Shown here: piece after piece, positions 27,581-37,041 of the stretch
How the letters are laid out: the number at the start of each line of letters is the position of its first letter
Position numbering within the stretch: position 1 is the first letter of the stretch
Assembly: GCA_038147495.1 (NCBI GenBank)
Contig: JAYQTT010000009.1
Span: forward strand, 1 to 64,000
Reading direction: 5' to 3'
Length of the DNA: 64,000 bases
Origin: MED-G116 sp038147495
GTDB lineage: Bacteria > Pseudomonadota > Alphaproteobacteria > Puniceispirillales > Puniceispirillaceae
The notes under the pieces: generated by a model
The model's input: the letters and a program-made list of their open reading frames with translations, nothing else
Database searches by the model: none
Told to the model about the DNA's origin: nothing
Translations under genes and position numbers: made by a program

Positions 27581-30500
27581 ATGCGCTTTGAGAGACGGTT
27601 CACCACTGCTGGTCAAGACCCATATGCCGATATTGAATTTAGACTGGCCACCAGTGAAATCCGGAATCCGGATGGAACCATTGTGTTTCAAGCTGAAAAT
27701 GTCGAAGTGCCCGCGCAATTTTCGCAAGTAGCAACAGATATTCTTGCGCAGAAATATTTCCGTAAGGCGGGTGTGCCACGGGTATTGAAACGCGTTGAAG
27801 AATCGTCTGTGCCGTCTTGGCTGTGGCGCTCTGTTGCTGACGAAAAAGCATTGGCTGACCTGCTTGATGATGAGCAGACAACAGGCGAAACTTCAGCCAA
27901 GCAGGTCTTTAACCGGCTCGCCGGCACATGGACATATTGGGGCTGGAAAGGCGGCTATTTCTCCAGCGAAGCGGACGCTCTGACATATCATGATGAGATG
28001 TGTTACATGCTGGCGATGCAGATGGCCGCACCGAACTCGCCACAATGGTTCAACACCGGCATTCATTGGGCCTATGGTGTCGACGGGCCAAGCCAGGGGC
28101 ATTATTACGTCGATTTCAAAACCGGCAAGCTGACTAAATCGGCCAGCGCCTATGAGCATCCACAGCCGCATGCCTGCTTCATCCAGTCGGTGAATGATGA
28201 TCTGGTCAATGAAGGCGGCATCATGGATCTGTGGGTCCGTGAGGCGCGTTTGTTCAAATATGGCTCAGGCACCGGCTCCAACTTCAGCCGCCTTCGTGGT
28301 GGTGGCGAGAGCCTGTCGGGTGGCGGCAAATCATCCGGCCTGATGAGCTTTCTGCGGATCGGCGACAGGGCTGCGGGCGCAATCAAATCAGGCGGCACAA
28401 CACGCCGTGCCGCAAAAATGGTCACTGTCGATGTCGACCATCCCGATATTGAGGAATATGTAGACTGGAAAGTTGTCGAGGAGCAAAAGGTTGCCGCATT
28501 GGTTGCCGGCTCGAAGCTTGCCCAGAAACATATGGGCGAAGTCATGGCGGCCTGTCAGATCACCGAAGGCCTCAAGGATGATGAGCGCTTTGACCCACGC
28601 GCCAACAAGAGCCTGAAAAAGGCAATCTTGGCCGCGCGCAAGGCAATGATCCCGGAAAACTATGTACAGCGTGTGATCCAGTTCGCCAAACAGGGCTACA
28701 CCGAGATCGAGTTCAAGACATACGACACCGATTGGGACTCAGAAGCATATCTGACAGTCGCTGGACAGAATTCAAACAATTCGGTCCGCGTCAGCAATGA
28801 ATTTCTTCAGGCGGTTCTGGACAAGGGCGACTGGGAATTGATCAAGCGGCGTGACAACAGCGTTGCCAGCCGGATCAAAGCAGCTGATTTGTGGGAAAAA
28901 ATTGCCTATGCCGCATGGGCTTGCGCCGATCCGGGCCTGCAATATGACACCACCATCAACGAATGGCACACCTGCCCTGAGGGTGGTCGCATCAACGCCT
29001 CAAACCCATGTTCGGAATATATGTTCCTTGACGATACAGCGTGTAACCTGGCATCGCTGAACCTCATGCAGTTCCGTCATGATGATGGCAGTTTCGACAT
29101 CGAATCATTCGAGCATGCCTGTCGTCTATGGACACTGACTCTTGAGATTTCCGTTTTGATGGCGCAGTTCCCGTCAAAGGAAATCGCCGAACTGTCATAC
29201 GAATACCGCACGCTCGGCCTTGGCTTTGCGAATATTGGCGGTTTGCTGATGGCACAGGGCCATTCATATGACAGCGATGAAGGGCGGGCAATCTGTGCCG
29301 CCATCACCGCGATCATGACCGGCGTCTCTTATTCGACATCTGCCGAAGTGGCCAGCGAGGTTGGCGCTTTCCCACAGTTCGAAAAGAACAGAAAGCACAT
29401 GCTTCGGGTAATGAAAAACCATCGGCTGGCGGCGCATGGCAAATCCAGTGGCTATAAGGGATTGAGCATTCTTCCTGTGCCGCTGGACGCGAACGCATGC
29501 CCAAATCCAGCGCTGGTAACAGCGGCAAAGGCGGCATGGGATAACGCCGTCAAGCTGGGTGAGGCCCATGGTTATCGTAATGCGCAGGCAACGGTGATCG
29601 CCCCGACCGGCACCATTGGACTGGTCATGGATTGTGACACAACCGGCATCGAGCCTGACTTTGCCATCGTGAAATTCAAGAAGCTTGCCGGTGGCGGTTA
29701 CTTTAAAATCATCAACCGTGTTGTGCCTGAAGCACTGGCAAACATGGGCTATGAGCAGTCACAGATCGAGGACATCATCAAATATGCTGTCGGTCATGGC
29801 AGCCTGAACAGCTGTCAGGCCATTTCAGTGAGCGCGCTGAAAGACAAAGGCTTTGGTGATGCCGAGCTGGCCAAGCTGGAATCGGCTTTGACCAGCGCGT
29901 TTGATGTGAAGTTCGCATTCAACCGCTACACTCTTGGTGATGAATTCTGCAAGGAAACACTTGGCTTCACCGATGAGCAGCTGAATGATTTCAGTTTCAA
30001 CATGCTCGAAGCGTTGGGCTTTGAAAAAGATGCCGTTGAGGCCGCCAACATCCATGTGTGTGGATCAATGACGCTCGAAGGCGCACCACACCTCAAGGAT
30101 GAGCACCTGCCGGTGTTTGATTGCGCCAATGTGTGTGGCCGCCTCGGCAAACGCTTTTTGTCAGTCGACAGCCACATCACCATGATGGCAGCGGCTCAGC
30201 CGTTCATCTCGGGTGCGATTTCAAAGACGATCAACATGCCAAACAGCGCCACCGTGGCAGAATGTGGCGAGGCCTATATGTCATCATGGCGCCTTGGACT
30301 GAAAGCCAACGCGCTGTATCGTGACGGCTCAAAACTCAGCCAGCCTTTGTCTTCCGGCCTTGTTGACGATATCGAGGAAGATGATGACACCGTTGAGGCA
30401 CTGGCGACTCCTGTTGCTGCTGCCGCGCCACAAGTTATCGAGAAAGTGGTTGAGCGCATCGTGCGTGCCGAGCGGGAGAAGCTGCCACATCGCCGCAAGG

Positions 30501-31246
30501 GATATACCCAGAAGGCCACTGTTGGCGGTCACAAGGTTTATCTGCGGACAGGTGAATATGAAGATGGCCGCATCGGTGAGGTGTTTATCGACATGCACAA
30601 GGAAGGCGCCGCTTTCCGCTCGTTGATGAACAATTTCGCCATCGCCGTGTCCATCGGCTTGCAATATGGCGTGCCTCTCGAAGAATATGTCGAGGCATTC
30701 ACATTCACGCGCTTTGAGCCACAAGGCATTGTAACCGGGAACGATGCGATCAAGATGTCGACATCAATCCTTGACTACACCTTCCGCGAACTGGCGATCT
30801 CATATCTTGACCGGCATGACCTCGGACATGTGGACGCCGATGATCTTGATGTAACCACGACCGGACTTGGCGACAACCAGTCTGATCTGGTCAACAAAGT
30901 CACCAGCCGTGGTTTCATCCGCAAGCAGGGCCTTGTCGTCTATTCAAATGATGGCGCGGCAACAGCCACCGCCCTTGCGACAAACAGCGAGACAGTGGCG
31001 GCGCCTATGGCTGAAACATCGTTGGCAACAACGACCGTGACATCGACCCCAGCTTCGACTGTCAGCAAAGTTGAGACGGTCGCGAGAACAAGCACGGCAA
31101 GCGATGAAACAGCGACCCGCGTTCAACAGGCCCGGATGCAGGGCTATGAAGGCGAAGCCTGCCCAGAATGTCAGAATTTCACCCTGGTGCGTAACGGCAC
31201 CTGCCTCAAATGCAACACATGCGGAGGCACCACAGGGTGCAGCTAG
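27581..31246 (+). CDS. nrdJ: Vitamin B12-dependent (class II) ribonucleoside-diphosphate reductase
   Basis: Adenosylcobalamin-dependent reductase of 1221 residues that makes dNDPs with or without oxygen. Visible: the redox cysteine in HACFIQSV (about 199), active-site NPCSEY near 476, ATVIAPTGTIGL near 670, a second catalytic region, and a distal zinc-ribbon CPECQNF...CLKCNTCGG that recycles the active-site disulfide. A disordered Thr/Ala/Val linker (about 1120-1190) connects body and zinc tail. A strong terminator follows the stop. No class I nrdAB is seen nearby. Confidence 0.97.
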   Translation: MRFERRFTTAGQDPYADIEFRLATSEIRNPDGTIVFQAENVEVPAQFSQVATDILAQKYFRKAGVPRVLKRVEESSVPSWLWRSVADEKALADLLDDEQTTGETSAKQVFNRLAGTWTYWGWKGGYFSSEADALTYHDEMCYMLAMQMAAPNSPQWFNTGIHWAYGVDGPSQGHYYVDFKTGKLTKSASAYEHPQPHACFIQSVNDDLVNEGGIMDLWVREARLFKYGSGTGSNFSRLRGGGESLSGGGKSSGLMSFLRIGDRAAGAIKSGGTTRRAAKMVTVDVDHPDIEEYVDWKVVEEQKVAALVAGSKLAQKHMGEVMAACQITEGLKDDERFDPRANKSLKKAILAARKAMIPENYVQRVIQFAKQGYTEIEFKTYDTDWDSEAYLTVAGQNSNNSVRVSNEFLQAVLDKGDWELIKRRDNSVASRIKAADLWEKIAYAAWACADPGLQYDTTINEWHTCPEGGRINASNPCSEYMFLDDTACNLASLNLMQFRHDDGSFDIESFEHACRLWTLTLEISVLMAQFPSKEIAELSYEYRTLGLGFANIGGLLMAQGHSYDSDEGRAICAAITAIMTGVSYSTSAEVASEVGAFPQFEKNRKHMLRVMKNHRLAAHGKSSGYKGLSILPVPLDANACPNPALVTAAKAAWDNAVKLGEAHGYRNAQATVIAPTGTIGLVMDCDTTGIEPDFAIVKFKKLAGGGYFKIINRVVPEALANMGYEQSQIEDIIKYAVGHGSLNSCQAISVSALKDKGFGDAELAKLESALTSAFDVKFAFNRYTLGDEFCKETLGFTDEQLNDFSFNMLEALGFEKDAVEAANIHVCGSMTLEGAPHLKDEHLPVFDCANVCGRLGKRFLSVDSHITMMAAAQPFISGAISKTINMPNSATVAECGEAYMSSWRLGLKANALYRDGSKLSQPLSSGLVDDIEEDDDTVEALATPVAAAAPQVIEKVVERIVRAEREKLPHRRKGYTQKATVGGHKVYLRTGEYEDGRIGEVFIDMHKEGAAFRSLMNNFAIAVSIGLQYGVPLEEYVEAFTFTRFEPQGIVTGNDAIKMSTSILDYTFRELAISYLDRHDLGHVDADDLDVTTTGLGDNQSDLVNKVTSRGFIRKQGLVVYSNDGAATATALATNSETVAAPMAETSLATTTVTSTPASTVSKVETVARTSTASDETATRVQQARMQGYEGEACPECQNFTLVRNGTCLKCNTCGGTTGCS

Positions 31247-31275
31247 GCTCTCCCTGCAGAGCAACCTGCAGAACT

Positions 31276-31304
31276 AGCCCCGCACTTCGGTGCGGGGCTT
31301 TTTT
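31276..31304 (+). terminator. Rho-independent terminator of nrdJ
   Basis: Perfect 10-bp stem AGCCCCGCAC/GTGCGGGGCT with a TTCG tetraloop and T5 tract, 29 bases after the nrdJ stop. It may also serve the converging minus-strand gene. Confidence 0.93.
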
Positions 31305-31343
31305 CTTCTGATCGCAACGCTCATCCACAACATGTGCCAGCGC

Positions 31344-31973
31344 CTAGATGACGTCTGGAACCAGTGATTCCACAAACGCGGCCATTTCTTCAGCGGACGC
31401 TTCATAAACAACCTCTGGTACTTTAAATTTCACCGGAGTGGTATCCTGCGATCCAAAATTAAACGCCTTCAGCCGTGCCGGAACAGGCGCATCATCGGCT
31501 GGGCGGACAACCGCGATTGACCGCTCAACAATCGGCGCTGTGCCAGCCTGTTGGGCTGTGCTTGGATCCAAGCTGACATCAGCATGAACCATGGCACTAA
31601 CAGGTGCAATGTCACCGACTGGACCGTCCGGGGCACGTGCGCCGGCGTCACTTGAGCTCTGATGCAGGGGCACCACTTCCGGTGCCACAAATTTGACTGG
31701 TGCGGTATCCTGCGATGCAAAATTAATAACTTCCGACTCAGCAGGAACGGCGGCGTCTTCGACCGGACGAACAACCGCAATTGACCGTTCAACAGTTGGC
31801 TCTGTGCCCTGTTCTGATGCGGCCGCGATGGTTTCTCTGGTTGCCGCCGTCTCCTCTTCGCTCACGCCATTTTGATCTTGTGATAGGGAGGATGGGTCGG
31901 CTTCCTCGGACTCGGTGGTTACGGTAATTTTTTCAACAACCAATTGTCCCGTCTCATTGTCCTTCAGGAACAT
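31344..31973 (-). CDS. Unrecognised acidic protein with two 41-residue repeats
   Basis: Protein of 209 residues that I cannot place in a family. It starts MFLKDNETGQLVVEK, is acidic and Ser/Thr/Ala-rich (likely disordered), and holds two related copies of about 41 residues at 61-101 and 149-189, each of the form VERSIAVVRP...FxSQDTxPVKFxxPEVV. No signal peptide or membrane segment is seen. ATG 31973 has GAGG nine bases upstream, so the TTG at 31997 is not needed. A tiny gene (32007-32123) precedes it by 33 bases. The repeat copies also resemble each other at DNA level. Confidence 0.7.
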   Translation of the reverse strand: MFLKDNETGQLVVEKITVTTESEEADPSSLSQDQNGVSEEETAATRETIAAASEQGTEPTVERSIAVVRPVEDAAVPAESEVINFASQDTAPVKFVAPEVVPLHQSSSDAGARAPDGPVGDIAPVSAMVHADVSLDPSTAQQAGTAPIVERSIAVVRPADDAPVPARLKAFNFGSQDTTPVKFKVPEVVYEASAEEMAAFVESLVPDVI

Positions 31974-32006
31974 CTTTGTTGCCTCATTGAAAAACAAATA
32001 ACTGTA

Positions 32007-32123
32007 CTAGGTAATGCTCATATCCCCTGTAGGACTGGACAATCTTGCTGTGGCAAATGGGAAAAGCTCATATCCATCCACGGGCGATTCAATATCTGGT
32101 GCTGTGGGTGTTGCTGCCTTCAT
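32007..32123 (-). CDS. Possible 38-residue small protein
   Basis: ATG 32123 has AGGAG ten bases upstream and opens a 38-residue frame beginning MKAATPTAPDIESPVDGYEL. It lies 33 bases upstream of the repeat-protein gene, on the same strand, after a 450-base AT-rich intergenic region. There is no homology I can recognise; coding status rests on the ribosome site and position only. The frame could be extended to 78 residues, without support. Confidence 0.4.
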   Translation of the reverse strand: MKAATPTAPDIESPVDGYELFPFATARLSSPTGDMSIT

Positions 32124-32574
32124 GGTTTCCAGTCTCCTGATGTTTGCTTCATGGGTTTTGGAACATGCCAATAATGATCTGCACGCATGATCCAAAAGAT
32201 CATTACCAGAAGCCCCCCAACAGACACGCCGGTCAATCGACAAAATGAATGATCACGCATTTGTAAAATAGATTTTAGATTTAATTAGCTAAAAACGGCC
32301 TGATGATTGAAGCTTTAGCACTGTTATTCTTGATAAAATTGTGACGGTTGCCTTTGGGCGAATCATCAAAAATCATGCTGTCCGTCCTGCGTTTATGCCA
32401 AAGACGCCATCTTTATTCTGCATGATCGGCGGCTTGGCTTGACCGCATAATCTGTGTTATGACCTGCCTCGTTAATTAAGCCCAAGTCGTTTCCTGAAAA
32501 TGTGTGACATGCAGACAACGGCGACCTTCCAATTTTAAACCTGCCGCAACCAAAGCCATTGAAGGAGATCCCTG
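32124..32574. other. AT-rich intergenic region upstream of ridA
   Basis: 451 bases, clearly richer in A+T than its surroundings, between two divergent genes. It carries a short inverted repeat TGATC-CAAAA-GATCA (32188-32202) and the predicted ridA promoter at 32434-32462. No gene or RNA family recognised. Confidence 0.5.
32434..32462 (+). promoter_or_regulatory. Putative ridA promoter
   Basis: TTGGCT and TTATGA are separated by 17 bases, 110 bases before the ridA ATG. The -10 match is only moderate. Confidence 0.35.
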
Positions 32575-33039
32575 ATGAGCAAAGTAGAAGCAAAACTCAA
32601 TGAGATGGGGATCACCATTCCCGATGCACCCGCCCCAGCCGCCAATTATGTTCCTTTTGTCACCACTGGTAATCTGGTTTTCATTTCCGGGCAGGTTCCA
32701 TTTGTTGATGGCAAGCTTCAGGTAACTGGCAGAATTGGGGAAAATGCCAGCGTTGAGGACGGCCATGCGCAGGCGCGCATCTGTGCCATCAATCTGATCG
32801 CGCAACTGAAAGTGGCTTGTGGCGGTGACCTTGACCGGGTCAAGCGCGTCGTAAAGCTCGGCGCTTTTGTCTCATCAGCCGATGATTTCAATGGCCAGCC
32901 CGGCGTGGTCAATGGCGCATCCGACCTGATGGTTGAAGCCTTTGGTGAGGCCGGCCGTCACGCCCGTTTCGCCGTTGGTACGAATGCGTTGCCACTCGGT
33001 TGCCTTGTCGAAATCGACGGTGTTTTCGAGATTGAGTAG
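32575..33039 (+). CDS. RidA family enamine/imine deaminase
   Basis: RidA-family protein of 154 residues. The long YjgF/Rid form has VFISGQVPFVDGKL and the conserved arginine in GRHARFAVGTNALPLG, the residue needed for hydrolysis of 2-aminoacrylate-type imines released by PLP enzymes. AAGGAG lies six bases before ATG. A terminator follows after 51 bases. Confidence 0.92.
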   Translation: MSKVEAKLNEMGITIPDAPAPAANYVPFVTTGNLVFISGQVPFVDGKLQVTGRIGENASVEDGHAQARICAINLIAQLKVACGGDLDRVKRVVKLGAFVSSADDFNGQPGVVNGASDLMVEAFGEAGRHARFAVGTNALPLGCLVEIDGVFEIE

Positions 33040-33090
33040 CATTTTCGGCGCGCCAAGCGGCACGCCCTAAATTATCTGTTCAAATCGATG

Positions 33091-33114
33091 CCGGCCCCTT
33101 GCGGGGCCGGTTTT
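33091..33114 (+). terminator. Rho-independent terminator of ridA
   Basis: CCGGCCCC-TTGC-GGGGCCGG, a perfect 8-bp GC stem followed by TTTT. It ends only 20 bases before the start of the next gene on the same strand. Confidence 0.88.
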
Positions 33115-33134
33115 CTGTTGCCATCTTGCTTGCT

Positions 33135-34310
33135 ATGGACGGTGATCAGTTTTCCCTTGAATTATGCGATGATATCAGCCGCGTTGGCGCAGCCGAATGG
33201 AACGCGCTTGCCGGTGATGAAAATCCTTTTGTGCGCCATTCTTTCCTCTACGCTCTTGAGGCAGGTCAAGCGGTCGGCGGTGACACGGGCTGGGAACCGG
33301 CGCATCTGTTGATGCGCAATGCCGAGAATGTGTTGGTGGCAGCCATGCCGGCCTATCTGAAGCACCATTCCTATGGGGAATATATCTTTGATCATAGCTG
33401 GGCCAACGCCTTCAATCAGGCAGGCGGTCAATATTATCCTAAACTGCTGAGTGCCATTCCCTTTACCCCGGCGACCGGTCCACGCTTTCTGACCGGGTCG
33501 GCCGACAATGCGCGGCAACCGCAAATCAGAAAGGCACTGGCAAATGGCCTTGCCGAATACGCCACCCGGCTGGACCTGTCATCCGCCCATATCAACTTCC
33601 TGCCCGAAGCGGATACAGATGACCTGCAGGACGAAGGATGGCTGATCCGTAGCAGTATTCAATTTCACTGGCATAATGACGGCTATGAGGATTTTGATGA
33701 TTTCTTGCAAAGCCTGTCGTCACGAAAGCGCAAAAACATTCGAAAAGAGCGGCAATCCGTTACCGATGCGGGCGTGCGGATGCTGCAACTCACTGGCGAT
33801 GCAATTGAAGCCCGTCATATTGACGCGTTTTACCGCTTCTATCTTTCAACGATAGACCGAAAATGGGGCGGCGCCTATCTGACACGCGAGGTGTTCGATA
33901 TTCTGCACCAAACAATGGCTGACAAGATGCTGTTGGTGATGGCGGAATTTGACGGCCGCATCATTGGGGGGGCGCTCAACTTCATCGGTGCCGATGCGCT
34001 TTATGGGCGGAATTGGGGCGCCGATCTGGACATACCCAATTTGCATTTTGAAGCCTGCTATTATCAAGCGCTTGATTTCGCTATCGCTCACAAGCTACGC
34101 CGTGTTGAGGCGGGTGCACAGGGCTTCCATAAAGTGCAACGCGGATATCTGCCAGTGAAAACCTGGTCAGCGCATTGGATTGCACATGACGGCTTCAAAC
34201 AGGCCATTGCGCGCTTTCTTCGGGCCGAAGAACGCGGCATCGATCAGGAAGCCAATCACATCAATCTTTACGCAAGTCCGTTTCGCAAAGCCCCACAGGA
34301 CCAGACCTAG
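33135..34310 (+). CDS. FemAB-like GNAT acyltransferase (DUF482/peptidogalycan family)
   Basis: Protein of 391 residues in the FemAB_like/GNAT group (COG3146). Conserved stretches: NPFVRHSFLYALE, PAYLKHHSYGEYIFDHSWA, SSRKRKNIRKERQ, GGALNFIGADALYGRNWG and EAGAQGFHKVQRGYLP. The substrate is unknown; relatives are called peptidogalycan-biosynthesis or N-acetyltransferase proteins. The start is taken at ATG 33135, which lacks a ribosome site; upstream in-frame codons lie inside the ridA terminator. Its stop overlaps the convergent clpA stop in a shared CTAG. Confidence 0.85.
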   Translation: MDGDQFSLELCDDISRVGAAEWNALAGDENPFVRHSFLYALEAGQAVGGDTGWEPAHLLMRNAENVLVAAMPAYLKHHSYGEYIFDHSWANAFNQAGGQYYPKLLSAIPFTPATGPRFLTGSADNARQPQIRKALANGLAEYATRLDLSSAHINFLPEADTDDLQDEGWLIRSSIQFHWHNDGYEDFDDFLQSLSSRKRKNIRKERQSVTDAGVRMLQLTGDAIEARHIDAFYRFYLSTIDRKWGGAYLTREVFDILHQTMADKMLLVMAEFDGRIIGGALNFIGADALYGRNWGADLDIPNLHFEACYYQALDFAIAHKLRRVEAGAQGFHKVQRGYLPVKTWSAHWIAHDGFKQAIARFLRAEERGIDQEANHINLYASPFRKAPQDQT

Positions 34311-36610
34311 CCACGTTCTGGTGCGGGCAGTGCCGCACGCTTGCCCGGCAACGCCTTTTGTGGCGGCGGCTTGGCCGTTACCTCCAGGCCTTCGCCGGTG
34401 GCATCAACATCAACCAGGGCAAGCCCACCATTGGCAAGTTCGCCAAACAGCATCTTGTCGGCCAGCGGTTTCTTGATATGCTCCTGCACCACCCGGCTGA
34501 GAGGCCGCGCGCCATAATTGCGGTCATATCCGCGCTCGGCGAGCCAGTCTCGGGCAGCTTCGGTCAGCTCAATCTCGACATTGCGATCGGCAAGCTGGGC
34601 ATCAAGCTGCATGATGAATTTATCGACAACAAGACGAATGACATCAATCTCCAGCGAGGCAAACGGAATGATCGCATCAAGGCGATTCCGGAATTCCGGA
34701 CTGAACAGCTTTTCAATTGCCTCGACATCGGCACCCTCGCGGGTGTCGCGATTGAAGCCAATGGCCTTTTTCGATAGCTCCTGCGCACCGGCATTGGTGG
34801 TCATGATCAAAATTTCGTTACGGAAATCAACCGCCTTGCCATTATTGTCGGTCAGTTTGCCGTGATCCATGATCTGCAAGAGGATATTGAATAGGTCGGG
34901 ATGGGCTTTTTCGATCTCATCAAGAAGCAAAACCGCATGCGGCGTCTGATCCACCGCATCGGTGAGCAAGCCTCCCTGATCAAAACCCACATATCCCGGA
35001 GGCGCACCGATCAGGCGCGACACGGTATGACGCTCCATATATTCAGACATATCATAGCGCAACAGCTTGATCCCAAGCGCTTCGGCAAGCTGGCGCGCGA
35101 CTTCTGTTTTGCCAACGCCGGTCGGCCCCGAAAACAGATAGTTGCCAACAGGCTTTTCAGCCTCTCGCAAACCGGCTCTGGACAATTTGATTGCTGACGC
35201 CAAAGCCGCAATTGCTGCGTCCTGCCCGAACACCAGCCGCTTCAGATCATCTTCAAGCGAAGCCAGCACCGCCTTGTCATCACGGCTCACATGCTTGGAA
35301 GGTATCCGCGCCATAGTGGCGACAGTTGCCTCAATCTCACGCTGGCCGATGGTTTGTTTGCGCCGCGATTTAGGCAGCAGATTCTGGGCCGCTGCGGCCT
35401 CGTCAATGACGTCAATCGCCTTGTCCGGCAATTTCCTGTCATTGATATAGCGCGCCGACAAATCGACCGCCGTTTTTAGCGCCGCGCCCGTGAACCGGAC
35501 GTTATGATGGCTTTCATAACGACTCTTCAGGCCGTTCAGGATTTTGATTGTGTCGGCAATTGTCGGCTCATTGATGTCAATCTTCTGGAACCGGCGAACA
35601 AGCGCACGGTCTTTCTCAAAATGCCCGCGATATTCCTTGTAGGTTGTAGACCCAATGCAGCGTAGCGTGCCTTCCTGCAACGCAGGCTTCAGCAGGTTGG
35701 ACGCATCCATTGCCCCACCTGACGTTGCCCCTGCACCAATAACCGTGTGAATTTCATCGATGAACAGGATCGCATTCTCGTCATCTGACACCGCCTTCAT
35801 CACAGCCTTCAGACGCTCTTCGAAATCTCCACGATAGCGTGTGCCGGCAAGCAACTGGCCCATATCAAGCGAATAGATGATCGCATTGGACAGAACATCC
35901 GGCACTTCACCATTGTGAATGCGGAGCGCCAGCCCCTCGGCAATGGCTGTTTTGCCGACACCGGGGTCACCCACATAAAGCGGGTTATTCTTTGTCCGCC
36001 GACACAGCACCTGAATGGTTCGATCAAGTTCACGGTCACGGCCGATCAACGGATCAATTCGCCCTGCTGCGGCCTTCGCGATGAGGTCAACGGCATACTG
36101 GCTCAGCGGATCGGTGCCTTCAGCCCCGGTCTCTGCGTTGTCTGTATCGGTGGTTTCCTCGGCACCACGGGCAACATTGCCATCGCTGCCATGGCTGATA
36201 TAGGAGACCGCATCAAGGCGTGTCATGTTCAGTGATTTGAGAAACCACACGGCATGCGATTCACGCTCAGAGAATATCGACACAAGCACGTTCGCGCCGG
36301 TTGTCGCGTCACGACCTGACGATTGCGTGTGGATAAGCGCCCGCTGGATCACTCTTTGAAAGCTTGCGGTGGGCTGCACATCCAGATTATCAGCCTGACT
36401 GATAATTGAGTCCAGCTCAGTCTCGATATAGGCAAGCAGGCGTGCCCGCAATTCCTGAATATCGACACGGCACGCTGTCAGCACCTCAAGCGCGTCATTA
36501 TCCTCGGTCAGGGCCAATAACAAATGCTCCAGCGTGGCGAATTCATGCGCCTGCTCTGTCGCGTTTGTCATCGCGCGTCTCAGTGTTTCCTCGAGCTCTC
36601 TGGACAGCAT
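34307..36610 (-). CDS. clpA: ATP-dependent Clp protease ATP-binding subunit ClpA
   Basis: AAA+ unfoldase of 767 residues that feeds substrates into ClpP. N-domain (LSRELEETLRRAM), first Walker A GDPGVGKT with LFIDEIHT, second Walker A GPTGVGKT with LLLDEIEKAHP, and the ClpP-contact loop KKAIGFN. C-terminus ends in a basic Pro/Ala tail. GTG 36613 is directly upstream of the chosen ATG. ClpS, its N-end-rule adaptor, precedes it with about 5 bases between; aat in the same window makes its substrates. Confidence 0.97.
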   Translation of the reverse strand: MLSRELEETLRRAMTNATEQAHEFATLEHLLLALTEDNDALEVLTACRVDIQELRARLLAYIETELDSIISQADNLDVQPTASFQRVIQRALIHTQSSGRDATTGANVLVSIFSERESHAVWFLKSLNMTRLDAVSYISHGSDGNVARGAEETTDTDNAETGAEGTDPLSQYAVDLIAKAAAGRIDPLIGRDRELDRTIQVLCRRTKNNPLYVGDPGVGKTAIAEGLALRIHNGEVPDVLSNAIIYSLDMGQLLAGTRYRGDFEERLKAVMKAVSDDENAILFIDEIHTVIGAGATSGGAMDASNLLKPALQEGTLRCIGSTTYKEYRGHFEKDRALVRRFQKIDINEPTIADTIKILNGLKSRYESHHNVRFTGAALKTAVDLSARYINDRKLPDKAIDVIDEAAAAQNLLPKSRRKQTIGQREIEATVATMARIPSKHVSRDDKAVLASLEDDLKRLVFGQDAAIAALASAIKLSRAGLREAEKPVGNYLFSGPTGVGKTEVARQLAEALGIKLLRYDMSEYMERHTVSRLIGAPPGYVGFDQGGLLTDAVDQTPHAVLLLDEIEKAHPDLFNILLQIMDHGKLTDNNGKAVDFRNEILIMTTNAGAQELSKKAIGFNRDTREGADVEAIEKLFSPEFRNRLDAIIPFASLEIDVIRLVVDKFIMQLDAQLADRNVEIELTEAARDWLAERGYDRNYGARPLSRVVQEHIKKPLADKMLFGELANGGLALVDVDATGEGLEVTAKPPPQKALPGKRAALPAPERG

Positions 36611-36615
36611 CACAC

Positions 36616-37041
36616 TTATTCCTTTTCGAGTTGCAGTTGCAGCGGATGTTCGTTCTGGCGCGCATAGTCCATCACCTTGGTCGCCTTCGCCTCAGCGACC
36701 TCATAGCTATAGACCCCGCAGACGCCGACACCCCGCCTGTGAACATTCAACATGATAGCTGTCGCCTGGCTGCCGGACATATTGAAAAACTGCTGCAGCA
36801 CATGCACAACAAATTCCATTGGCGTGTAGTCATCATTCATCATGAGGACTTTATACATTGACGGTTTTTTCGTCTTGGTGCGGCTATCCAGCACAAGCTG
36901 CGACTGGCCGCCACGACCATCATCACCGTCTTTATCTGCGCTCAGCCTTTCAACGTCTTTCATCTTTCCCACAGCCCGTGCGGCTGCCTTCGAACCGGAA
37001 CATGAACACTTGGTTTCTGTTTCACACATACCAGTGTTCAT
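36616..37041 (-). CDS. clpS: ATP-dependent Clp protease adaptor ClpS
   Basis: ClpS delivers N-degron proteins to ClpA. The 141-residue protein has the core YKVLMMNDDYTPMEFVVHVL (substrate pocket), FNMSGSQATAIMLNVHRRG and a C-terminal YARQNEHPLQLQLE. ATG 37041 has GAGGGA upstream; the frame is open to 37182 without support. Unusual for ClpS is the N-terminal extension of about 50 residues, which begins MNTGMCETETKCSCSG (three cysteines in eleven residues) and goes on with a charged, disordered stretch. Confidence 0.95.
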   Translation of the reverse strand: MNTGMCETETKCSCSGSKAAARAVGKMKDVERLSADKDGDDGRGGQSQLVLDSRTKTKKPSMYKVLMMNDDYTPMEFVVHVLQQFFNMSGSQATAIMLNVHRRGVGVCGVYSYEVAEAKATKVMDYARQNEHPLQLQLEKE

